7,247 nucleotides of DNA. Origin: Methylobacter sp. (GTDB lineage: Bacteria > Pseudomonadota > Gammaproteobacteria > Methylococcales > Methylomonadaceae). The translations under genes and the position numbers were made by a program. Where the stretch lies: contig PMJA01000101.1 in the NCBI GenBank assembly GCA_003158415.1, positions 11,469-18,715 of the forward strand. Reading direction: 5' to 3'. The notes below the pieces were generated by a model. That model had not been told where the DNA came from, searched no databases, and saw only the letters and a list, made by a program, of their open reading frames with translations. Shown here in pieces: positions 1-6,525 of this stretch (position 1 is its first letter; the number at the start of each line of letters is the position of its first letter).

Positions 1-147
1 GGTAATTGCGGCTTGAGAGAATCCATTCAGCTATTTTAACCTGATTCTTAGGTGTTGCCTGCGACTAATGAGAAGTTACGGATTTTCTTCGTATCTTCCT
101 GATTTTACGACTTAAGCTGGCATTTACGAGAAAGAAGAACGTTGCTC

Positions 148-1281
148 CTATATGGTTTTCCCATCAAATCTGTCCGGCAACCACCCCCGGTTGATGCAGT
201 CGCGAAAACTCCAATCCGGCATGGTTTCAGTTTTGTAGCTCCAAAAAAACCAACCGGGATATTTTTCAAAGGTAAGAAGTTGGGCTGCGGCGTAGGCTCG
301 GTAGGCAACAGTGTGTTGAAACGCATCCATTTCTTGCGGCGCGTGGTTGAATAGCCCTTTAGCCCACAGCGATTCGACCCTAAAATCCATCCCCAAACTC
401 CATTCACCTACATAAGTTGAATGACCAAGATCACGGATGATGTCGTCTGCTTCAGTCTTCCAATCGACGACTGCACCGCGTATGTGACCATAAATATCGG
501 CGTCTATCTCGGCGCGCCCAAAACACTGGTAACGATGTATATCCAACACTACATTGCTAAACTCCGGCTTCGTTAAAAAGCCGGTATATTCCCGGAATGA
601 CCGGAAGCCGTCATGGAAAACAACAGCGACATCCTGTGCCTGACAATATTGCCGGATTCGGCGATAGCCGTCTGTGGTATATTGTTTCAACAAGGCCGTG
701 TCGATAGTCTGGTGGGGCTCATTCAATACTTCAATGGCATGCAAGGCAGGCCGGTTGTGGTAGCGCCGGGCCAGACGCTCCAGTATCAGCAATGAGTAAT
801 CGATATATTCCGGTTGAGTGTGCCATTCGCAAACATCCTGTATGCCCCCGTTGTCGAAGCCGTTCTGGCAACCGGGTGCAGCATGTAAATCCAGCACGAT
901 TTCTAAACCAAATTCCTCGGCCCAGTCGAATGCGTGATCGAGAATGTCTATTCCCCCGTCAACGAAGGGATATGCAGATTCGCCATAAGTTTGATGATAG
1001 GGATAATCCGGCCCGAAGATCCAGTGACCAAGTGGAATTCGAACGGCATTGATACCCGTTTGAGCCAGCCAGGCAAAGTCTTCGCGGGTAATGAAGGTGT
1101 TCCAATGCTTAGTCAGCGCTTGCGCCGCTTTTTCGCCCAGTTCAACGCAGTAGGACGTTTCATCTCTCGCTTGCAGGCCCTCAAACAAACTAGGCGTCAT
1201 CCATTTCTCAAGCACCAGCCATCCGCCCAAATTAACGCCGCGCAGTTTCTTATCGGCCTTTTCGCCAATCGTTTGATTCAT
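148..1281 (-). CDS. Cytoplasmic GH5 glycoside hydrolase, exo-beta-1,3-glucanase (EXG)-like
   Basis: A 377-residue (beta/alpha)8-barrel retaining glycosidase of clan GH-A, probably releasing glucose from beta-1,3-glucan ends. The N-terminal RGVNLGGWLVLEKW (residues 14-27) is typical of the fungal EXG-type GH5 group. Other family motifs are RIPLGHW (81-87), DLHAAPG (131-137), VLNEPH with the presumed acid/base E188, DIHRYQ (247-252), and VGEWS with the presumed nucleophile E293; an aromatic FFWSYK follows at 345-350. All expected catalytic residues are present, and the length fits a single-domain enzyme. There is no signal peptide or membrane segment, so the product is likely cytosolic. The gene starts 31 bases after the transporter stop, suggesting one transcript; upstream of the ATG there is only a weak GGA element. 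Family assignment is strong. The beta-1,3 specificity is inferred from similarity and from the neighbouring GH17 gene; another beta-glucosidic substrate is possible. Confidence 0.9.
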   Translation of the reverse strand: MNQTIGEKADKKLRGVNLGGWLVLEKWMTPSLFEGLQARDETSYCVELGEKAAQALTKHWNTFITREDFAWLAQTGINAVRIPLGHWIFGPDYPYHQTYGESAYPFVDGGIDILDHAFDWAEEFGLEIVLDLHAAPGCQNGFDNGGIQDVCEWHTQPEYIDYSLLILERLARRYHNRPALHAIEVLNEPHQTIDTALLKQYTTDGYRRIRQYCQAQDVAVVFHDGFRSFREYTGFLTKPEFSNVVLDIHRYQCFGRAEIDADIYGHIRGAVVDWKTEADDIIRDLGHSTYVGEWSLGMDFRVESLWAKGLFNHAPQEMDAFQHTVAYRAYAAAQLLTFEKYPGWFFWSYKTETMPDWSFRDCINRGWLPDRFDGKTI

Positions 1282-1312
1282 CGTTGTTTTCCGGCTGTCA
1301 ACACCTGAAGGG

Positions 1313-3007
1313 TCACACTATAATCTGCCGGTGATGAAACGCCGCCGCCGAGGGTTGATTGGTAATCATCAGCATGGCGGCTTCAGGTAACAGTTGGCAG
1401 ATCAAACGTAACATCAATTCTTCGCCATCGGGAGCTAACGAGTCGAAGGCCTCTTGCAAAAGTATCCATTTAGGCCTGTACAACAACAACCGTACCAATC
1501 CCAAGCGCTGCTGCTGCTCGCGGGTCAGCACTTTTTCCCAGGTATCGGTCTGCTCAAGTTGCTCCAATAATTCCTCAAGCCCAGCCAGATTGAGCAACTC
1601 TTCAATAGCAGCGGAGCTAAATGACTCAGCCGGAGACGGATAGCAAATGGCGGCATGTAGCGTCCCGTCCGGCAAGTACGGGCGCGGCGGCATAAAGAAC
1701 ATGGGGTCGCCATCCGGCAACTCGATACGCCCGCGTCCCCAGGGCCAAAGGCCGGCAATCGCCTTGAAGAGCTTGGCGCCTGTAGACGCATCACCGGTAA
1801 TAAGGACGCGTTCGCCCAAGCCGATTTCGGCATTAAGACCGCAGATAATTACCTCGTTATCGAGTTTTGAGATACACAAATCATGAAAGCGCAAGATAGA
1901 CTGATCCGGCCTTTCTATCAGAATGCGCTGGGGGTCTGGGCGAGCGATCTCCTGCTCCAAATCATCCAAAGCCTGGACTAATCCCAACACGCGTTCTACC
2001 GATGCCCGCCACTGCGCAATGGCCGCCATATTATTGACCGGCCAGGACAACGCGGAGGACATCTGTTGAAATACCAGCACTGATTGCATCAACGCGCCGA
2101 GAGTTATGCTACCCAGCACATAACGCGGCGCGGCGACCAGAATGGGGAATGCCATAGACAACACGGAATAACCTGAATTGAACAAAAGAATGTTTGCAAA
2201 GGCATGAGTTTGCCGACCATAAACCTCGGTAATCGCTTGAAACAGCCCCAAAAACCGGGCTTGCTCATTGGCCTCCCCACGAATCAGGGCAATGGCCTGG
2301 GAATTTTCCCGCGCCTTTACCAACCCAAACCGGAAATTAGCCTCAACGGTTTGCATGGCGTTCGTGGTCAATGTTAACGGCTTACCCGCCAACCAACCCA
2401 AAAATGAACCTGCGGCGGTATAGATAATCGCTATCCAGACTAAATAACCGTGAATAGGCAGCTCTATCAATCCCAAATCCAGTGTAACAGCGCCCGAAAG
2501 CGTCCAAAGGATAGTTGTAAAACTGATGACTAACAACACGCTAAAAAATAACGAGTGGCAAAGATTAATGGCTTCATCAATTGCGATGCGTATATCTTCA
2601 GCTATGCGACCATCGGGATTATCATGCTCCACCGTCTGTATGTGCGTGACCTGATAATGACGGCCTTTGTCCATCCATCGACCGATAACGCGTTCCGTCA
2701 ACCAGGAACGCCAACCGATTTGCAGGTTTCGCTTAACGGTTAAATGCATGAAAGTAACCGCCATGCTGGCTGCAAAAATCAACACCAGCACGCCAATCTG
2801 TTTCAATAGTCCAGACATGGAGTGCTGTTCCAGCGCATTAAACAGCGCGGCGCTCCATTCCGTGATGACGACTGCAAGCGCTACTTGCAGCACCGTTAGG
2901 ATGATTAAAACCAGCGTCTGTTGCCGGATAACAGCCTTGTTTTCGGAATGCCAAAAAGGGCCGGATAACCGTAAGAATTGAATGAAAAACCCGCTTTGAC
3001 CTTGCAT
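1313..3007 (-). CDS. SbmA/BacA/YddA-type ABC transporter (permease-ATPase fusion) with degenerate ATPase domain
   Basis: A 564-residue inner-membrane protein, the usual length for YddA-like fused half-transporters. Membrane segments lie near residues 30-50, 68-88, 152-172, 187-207 and 270-312. Family landmarks include HDNPDGRIAEDIR (128-140), NFRFGLVKARENS (224-236) and LSWPVNNMAAIAQWRAS (320-336). The nucleotide-binding domain spans about 365-564 and keeps the framework (AIAGLWPWGRG, RPYLP, QQRLGLVRLLL, AAFHHR) but not the catalytic motifs. Walker A reads GDASTGAK, with Ala where Lys is expected and one residue fewer before AIAGL. The Q-loop Gln is Pro441, the signature reads LTREQ, Walker B Asp is Gln518, and the H-switch His is Asn550. 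Only the catalytic Glu519 remains. The start is supported by GGAG eight bases before the ATG (3016-3019). Relatives carry peptides, fatty acyl compounds or vitamins; the substrate here is unknown, though the glucanase neighbours suggest a glucan-related role. Confidence 0.9.
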   Translation of the reverse strand: MQGQSGFFIQFLRLSGPFWHSENKAVIRQQTLVLIILTVLQVALAVVITEWSAALFNALEQHSMSGLLKQIGVLVLIFAASMAVTFMHLTVKRNLQIGWRSWLTERVIGRWMDKGRHYQVTHIQTVEHDNPDGRIAEDIRIAIDEAINLCHSLFFSVLLVISFTTILWTLSGAVTLDLGLIELPIHGYLVWIAIIYTAAGSFLGWLAGKPLTLTTNAMQTVEANFRFGLVKARENSQAIALIRGEANEQARFLGLFQAITEVYGRQTHAFANILLFNSGYSVLSMAFPILVAAPRYVLGSITLGALMQSVLVFQQMSSALSWPVNNMAAIAQWRASVERVLGLVQALDDLEQEIARPDPQRILIERPDQSILRFHDLCISKLDNEVIICGLNAEIGLGERVLITGDASTGAKLFKAIAGLWPWGRGRIELPDGDPMFFMPPRPYLPDGTLHAAICYPSPAESFSSAAIEELLNLAGLEELLEQLEQTDTWEKVLTREQQQRLGLVRLLLYRPKWILLQEAFDSLAPDGEELMLRLICQLLPEAAMLMITNQPSAAAFHHRQIIV

Positions 3008-3042
3008 AGGTGATGCTCCGCGTTAAGGTAAGATAAAACAGC

Positions 3043-3090
3043 AGATACAGCGTAACTTTAATAGCTCACCTGTATCTTGTTCTTTTTTTG
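3043..3090 (+). terminator. Hairpin followed by T tract in the divergent promoter region
   Basis: AGATACAG (3043-3050) and CTGTATCT (3070-3077) form a perfect 8-base inverted repeat around a 19-base loop. On the plus strand it is followed by TGTTC and seven T residues (3083-3089), the layout of an intrinsic terminator, although the stem is short, AT-rich and wide-looped. No plus-strand gene ends here. It could stop antisense or spurious transcription before the GH17 gene, end a small RNA, or act as a leader hairpin in the minus-strand transporter mRNA. Confidence 0.35.
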
Positions 3091-3140
3091 TCGGCATTAT
3101 CCGCTGATATTATCACCAGTTGTACCTTAGCAGTAGCGTG

Positions 3141-3169
3141 TTATTAATTTACGAATTGAAAGTTGTCAA
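3141..3169 (-). promoter_or_regulatory. Candidate sigma-70 promoter for the transporter-GH5 operon
   Basis: Read on the minus strand, a perfect -35 box TTGACA (3164-3169) is followed after exactly 17 bases by TAATAA (3141-3146), a weak -10. Transcription would begin near 3134 and leave a leader of about 125 bases before the transporter ATG. The -35 is convincing but the -10 matches only three of six consensus positions, so this is a prediction from sequence alone. Confidence 0.4.
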
Positions 3170-3262
3170 TGGGACGTAATGAAGAATGAATCGCCGACAT
3201 AAAATAGTTCTAATAGGCTATCATATCTCCCTTTAATTCTTTTGAGTGTCTACCGTTTTAAT

Positions 3263-5155
3263 ATGAAAGTTACTAAACTGATTCTGTTTGTTTTACTGGT
3301 TATCGCGGTCAACGGCTTGTTAATGTGGTTAAGCAATCGGCCGCAGGATGTAGGCCCCGATGTTCCCGATGGCAAAATCAGCAGTTTTTCATTTGCGCCT
3401 TTCCGTGAAGGTCAAAGTCCGCTGACGAAAGTGTATCCAACCGCCAAAGAACTGGATACGGATTTACGCATGCTGGCCGGTGAAACCCATACCATACGCA
3501 CGTATGCCAGTCTTGACGGAATGGAGGGCGTACCCGCCATTGCCCGTAAATACGGCGTCGAGATAATACAAGGGGCCTGGATAGGCGGTAAGGACAAGGG
3601 TAATCAGGCTGAAATCGCCCAACTCATTAAAGCGGCTAACGAATATCCCGATGTCATCAAGCGGGTTATCGTCGGCAATGAAGTTCTGCTTCGAGGCGAA
3701 TTGAAACCGGAGCAACTGCTGCAATACATCCGCCAGGTCAAGCAGGCTGTCAAGCAGCCGGTCTCTTATGCCGATGTATGGTCTTTCTATATACGCTATC
3801 CCGAAATCGCCAAAGAAGTCGATTTTTTCACCGTACATATTTTGCCGTATTGGGAAGACGAACCGTTGACCATTGAAGAAACCGCCGCGCATATCGAAAA
3901 AAACTACCAAAAAATCCGCGAGGCTTATCCCGGAAAGCCCATTCTGATTGGTGAATCGGGCTGGCCCAGCGCCGGACGGCAACGCGGCTGGGCGATACCC
4001 AGCGTCGTCAACGAAGCTAAATTCATCCACTCGCTGGTGCAATTGGCCAATAAAAACGGCTTCGACTACAACATCGTCGAAGCCTTTAACCAGCCCTGGA
4101 AAAGCCAGCTGGAAGGCGTAGTCGGCGCCAATTGGGGGCTTTACTCGGCAGACCGCGAGCGGGTATTCCCGCTGACCGGCAAAGTGACGGAAAATCCACA
4201 GTGGCCCAAGCGCCTGCTTTATGCCGGGCTGCTTACGCTGCTTGCGGTCGGCTTGCAGGCGAAAACATTGCTGTCGCTTACGCCGCTTCGGCTTTTGGCA
4301 TGGCTCGGCTTTACCCAATTGTTAAGCGCACTGCTGGTTACCCAGATAGGCGATCATTGGTATACCAGCTACAGCCTGATCGAGCGCCTGCATGCCTTGC
4401 TTATCGGGGGATTGAGCTTATTGCTGGGGGTATTGATACTCCGGCATACGCTGGCTATGTTACGGAATAAAATAAGTGTGCATACGGGGATCTGGATACA
4501 CTACCTCGTGCTGGCTTTCGTGGCGATTGCACTCTATAAATCGCAGGGACTGGCGTTGAATGGACGATATCTCAGCATTCCCTATCCCGTAACCTACATA
4601 CCGGTTGCAGGTCTTATAGGTTTTAAACTGATTCGTTATTTCATAAAAAACAAAAACCTTGCCCTTGTACCTGAAATTAATGACTTATTCGGAACACAAT
4701 CCATTCCAACGCTATGGCTTAAGTCAGCCAGTCTGGCATTAGCCATTATGGGACTCATTGCTATCGCCATCGAAACAGCCTTAATCATGCACGGCTCAAA
4801 CTATGAAGAAGCCTATCCTTTTCTTACAGATAGAATTTATCAGGCATTTATGGTCACCACCCACTTCAGTCAATTATTGGGCTGGGCTATATTAATCACG
4901 GCGGCTGTTATCCTGCTACCGCTAAGGGCTTGCGCATACGCACTGATTTTTATGGTGTTGGCAATTATCACAGGCGAAACTTGCGCATTTATCACAGGGC
5001 ATGATTTTATCGAAAGCTATCCCGCTATAGGCCCAAGAATCTGGATGGCGTTCGTGTACACGATCAGCAACCGCCAATTGCTGCTTTGGTTCGCCAGTTT
5101 GCTGACGCTGGCGTTGCCGTTGTGGCTCTATAAAGAAGAAATTAGAGGAGAATAA
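3263..5155 (+). CDS. Membrane-anchored GH17 beta-1,3-glucanase/glucanosyltransferase with repeat-containing polytopic C-terminus
   Basis: The protein has 630 residues counted from the ATG. An N-terminal signal anchor (about 5-23) precedes a GH17 barrel at roughly 40-300, then about nine transmembrane helices (318-623). GH17 hallmarks are RTYAS (79-83), VGNEV with the presumed acid/base E140, TVHILPYW (190-197), GESGWPS with the presumed nucleophile E231, and EAFNQPWK (273-280). The catalytic domain should face the periplasm and cut or transfer beta-1,3-glucan; several proteobacterial GH17 domains are known as non-Leloir glucosyltransferases. Unlike NdvB-type proteins, no GT2 synthase domain is attached. 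The membrane half contains tandem repeats with a G-x6-Y-[PS] motif. Start choice: the ATG gives a standard signal anchor beginning MKVTK, but a TTG at 3242 in the same frame would add seven residues, and neither has a good ribosome binding site. A possible -10 box TATCAT lies at 3219-3224 without a clear -35. Confidence 0.9.
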   Translation: MKVTKLILFVLLVIAVNGLLMWLSNRPQDVGPDVPDGKISSFSFAPFREGQSPLTKVYPTAKELDTDLRMLAGETHTIRTYASLDGMEGVPAIARKYGVEIIQGAWIGGKDKGNQAEIAQLIKAANEYPDVIKRVIVGNEVLLRGELKPEQLLQYIRQVKQAVKQPVSYADVWSFYIRYPEIAKEVDFFTVHILPYWEDEPLTIEETAAHIEKNYQKIREAYPGKPILIGESGWPSAGRQRGWAIPSVVNEAKFIHSLVQLANKNGFDYNIVEAFNQPWKSQLEGVVGANWGLYSADRERVFPLTGKVTENPQWPKRLLYAGLLTLLAVGLQAKTLLSLTPLRLLAWLGFTQLLSALLVTQIGDHWYTSYSLIERLHALLIGGLSLLLGVLILRHTLAMLRNKISVHTGIWIHYLVLAFVAIALYKSQGLALNGRYLSIPYPVTYIPVAGLIGFKLIRYFIKNKNLALVPEINDLFGTQSIPTLWLKSASLALAIMGLIAIAIETALIMHGSNYEEAYPFLTDRIYQAFMVTTHFSQLLGWAILITAAVILLPLRACAYALIFMVLAIITGETCAFITGHDFIESYPAIGPRIWMAFVYTISNRQLLLWFASLLTLALPLWLYKEEIRGE

Positions 5156-5168
5156 TATCCCCCTCATC

Positions 5169-5240
5169 CCAACCCCTTCGACACCGCTCAGGACAGGCTT
5201 TCTCGCTCAAGGGAGAGCAAAGCGAGGGTGTAGGGGCTGG
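5169..5240. repeat. Nested imperfect inverted repeat, dispersed-intergenic-repeat-like
   Basis: The outer arms pair as CCA/TGG, CCCCT/AGGGG, ACACC/GGTGT and CTC/GAG (left 5169-5189, right 5224-5240), with one mismatch and small bulges. An inner hairpin pairs GCTTTCTC (5197-5204) with GAG-c-AAAGC (5215-5223). The TTCGACA...GCTCAGGACAGGC segment resembles intergenic repeat fragments seen in many bacterial genomes (from memory, not searched). It sits 13 bases after the GH17 stop and 58 bases beyond the ald stop, between convergent genes. It may act as a bidirectional transcription or mRNA 3'-end barrier, but there is no T tract. A second small hairpin, GGAGA/TCTCC, lies at 5266-5283. Confidence 0.6.
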
Positions 5241-5298
5241 TACTTGTGTAGATACCTATGCCGCTGGAGAGGGAGTATTCTCCGCTAGCTTAATGGCC

Positions 5299-6408
5299 TT
5301 AACTCAATGCCTGCATAGGCTCGATACACGCCAAACCAAACGCCGCCGCCACAGCCGGATAAGTCACCGCGCCACGATAGGTATTGAGACCATATTGCAA
5401 GGCCTGGCTTTTACGCACGGCGTCCAGGCCTTCATTAGCCAGATGCAGCGTGTAGACAGCCGTTTGATTGTTAAGGGCGAAAGTGCTGGTGCGCGGCACA
5501 GCGCCCGGCATATTGGCGACGCAGTAATGCACCACGCCATCAATTTCATAGGTGGGGTGGCTGTGGGTGGTCGCCTTTGTTGTCTCTACGCAGCCGCCTT
5601 GATCGACGGCCACATCAACGATGACCGAACCTTTACGCATAGTCGGCAACATGTTCCGGGTAATCAACCACGGTGCCCGTCCGCCGGGAATTAACACCGC
5701 GCCGATCACCAGATCGGCTTCGTAGATCACATCTTCGATATTATATTCATCGCTGATACGCGTTTGTAATTGCCCGCGATAAATGTCATCCAGATATTTC
5801 AAGCGGTCATGGCTAATATCCAGTACCGTCACTTGCGCACCCAAGCCGACAGCGACCCGAGCCGCATTGGTGCCGACGATTCCGGCGCCCAAAATGACGA
5901 CATTGGCGGGAGCGACACCCGGAACGCCGCCCATTAATACCCCCCGACCGCCATGCGATTTTTGTAAATAGGTAGCGCCGACCTGCGTCGCCATGCGCCC
6001 AGCGACCTCGCTCATCGGCGTCAATAGCGGCAGCTGTCCGGTAACTGTTTGTACAGTCTCATAAGCGATCCCCGTCGTGCCGCTGGCCAGCAACGCATCG
6101 GTCAGGGGCTTATCCGAAGCCAGATGCAGATAAGTAAAAAGTATCAAATCCCGGCGTAAATACTGATATTCCGACGCAATCGGCTCTTTGACTTTAACCA
6201 CCATTTGCGCCGCCCACGCATCGGCTGCGCCGGGAACAATTTCAGCGCCGGCAGACAGATATTCCTCATCTGCAAGCGAACTACCGACACCGGCGCCACT
6301 CTGCACCAGCACCCGATGGCCGCGTCGCGTCAAGGCCTTGACCGCGCCGGGCGTCATCCCGACGCGGTTCTCGTTATCTTTAATTTCCTTGGGTAGTCCG
6401 ATTAGCAT
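5299..6408 (-). CDS. ald: Alanine dehydrogenase (NAD-dependent)
   Basis: Catalyses the reversible interconversion of L-alanine plus NAD+ and water with pyruvate, ammonium and NADH, linking carbon and nitrogen metabolism in the cytosol. The protein is 369 residues, full length for the family. The N-terminal catalytic domain opens with GLPKEIKDNENRVGMTP (4-20), including R15. Active-site residues K74 (KVKEP), H95 (YLHLA) and D269 (VDVAVDQGG) correspond to the Lys, His and Asp of characterised alanine dehydrogenases. The NAD-binding Rossmann motif GAGIVG is at 174-179, followed by the acidic VLDIS strand end (195-199). The ATG is supported by GGAG seven bases upstream (6416-6419). The gene is convergent with GH17 and has its own upstream region with a dyad. 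In methanotrophs this enzyme is a known route of ammonium assimilation; that role here is inferred. Confidence 0.97.
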   Translation of the reverse strand: MLIGLPKEIKDNENRVGMTPGAVKALTRRGHRVLVQSGAGVGSSLADEEYLSAGAEIVPGAADAWAAQMVVKVKEPIASEYQYLRRDLILFTYLHLASDKPLTDALLASGTTGIAYETVQTVTGQLPLLTPMSEVAGRMATQVGATYLQKSHGGRGVLMGGVPGVAPANVVILGAGIVGTNAARVAVGLGAQVTVLDISHDRLKYLDDIYRGQLQTRISDEYNIEDVIYEADLVIGAVLIPGGRAPWLITRNMLPTMRKGSVIVDVAVDQGGCVETTKATTHSHPTYEIDGVVHYCVANMPGAVPRTSTFALNNQTAVYTLHLANEGLDAVRKSQALQYGLNTYRGAVTYPAVAAAFGLACIEPMQALS

Positions 6409-6441
6409 AGTATGGCTCCAGATGGTCGATTTGCATTGTTC

Positions 6442-6467
6442 TGATAGGATGTTGACATCTTATCATA
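6442..6467 (-). promoter_or_regulatory. Dyad operator candidate overlapping the presumed ald -10 box
   Basis: TGATAGGATGT (6442-6452) and ACATCTTATCA (6455-6465) form an inverted repeat matching at 10 of 11 positions with a 2-base centre. On the minus strand a TATGAT -10 candidate occupies 6462-6467, placing the predicted start of transcription near the dyad centre and the dyad about 34 bases upstream of the ald ATG. The matching -35 position (6485-6490) is poor, so expression could depend on an activator, or the dyad could be a repressor site. Lrp/AsnC-family proteins control ald in other bacteria; no regulator gene is present here. Confidence 0.45.
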
Positions 6468-6501
6468 ACTGCTTAATGCGCTTGATCCACACAATACGAC
6501 A

Positions 6502-6525
6502 TTATTAGATAAGGCCATCTAATAA
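6502..6525. repeat. Perfect 9-base inverted repeat at the 3' end of the PEP-CTERM gene
   Basis: TTATTAGAT (6502-6510) and ATCTAATAA (6517-6525) flank a 6-base loop AAGGCC. The repeat overlaps the TAG stop of the PEP-CTERM gene. It could help end that transcript, but the stem is AT-rich and no T tract follows on the minus strand, so it may instead be a protein-binding site in the region upstream of ald. Confidence 0.45.

Noticed and set aside
18..48. AGAATC/GATTCT inverted repeat as a GH5 terminator
   Set aside because: The stem is only six bases with a 19-base loop, lies about 100 bases past the stop, and lacks a T tract on the minus strand.
105..407. 100-codon minus-strand frame over the end of GH5, and a 70-codon plus-strand frame at 142-354
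   Set aside because: Both overlap the well-supported GH5 coding sequence in other frames and have no family features.
1525..1833. Possibility that the altered ATPase motifs come from a frameshift in the transporter, with the true motifs in another frame (102-codon frame here)
   Set aside because: The alternative frame contains no Walker or signature motif, while the chosen frame keeps family framework residues on both sides of each altered motif.
3464..4318. 284-codon open frame on the minus strand inside GH17
   Set aside because: It lies antisense to the conserved GH17 catalytic region, shows no recognisable domain, and is explained by the codon use of the real gene.
5293..5694. 133-codon plus-strand frame opposite ald
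   Set aside because: It is antisense to conserved ald catalytic sequence and its translation has low-complexity shadow composition.
6452..6457. Perfect TTGACA on the plus strand as a rightward promoter
   Set aside because: There is no good -10 at the right spacing and no plus-strand gene downstream; the box is part of the dyad upstream of ald.
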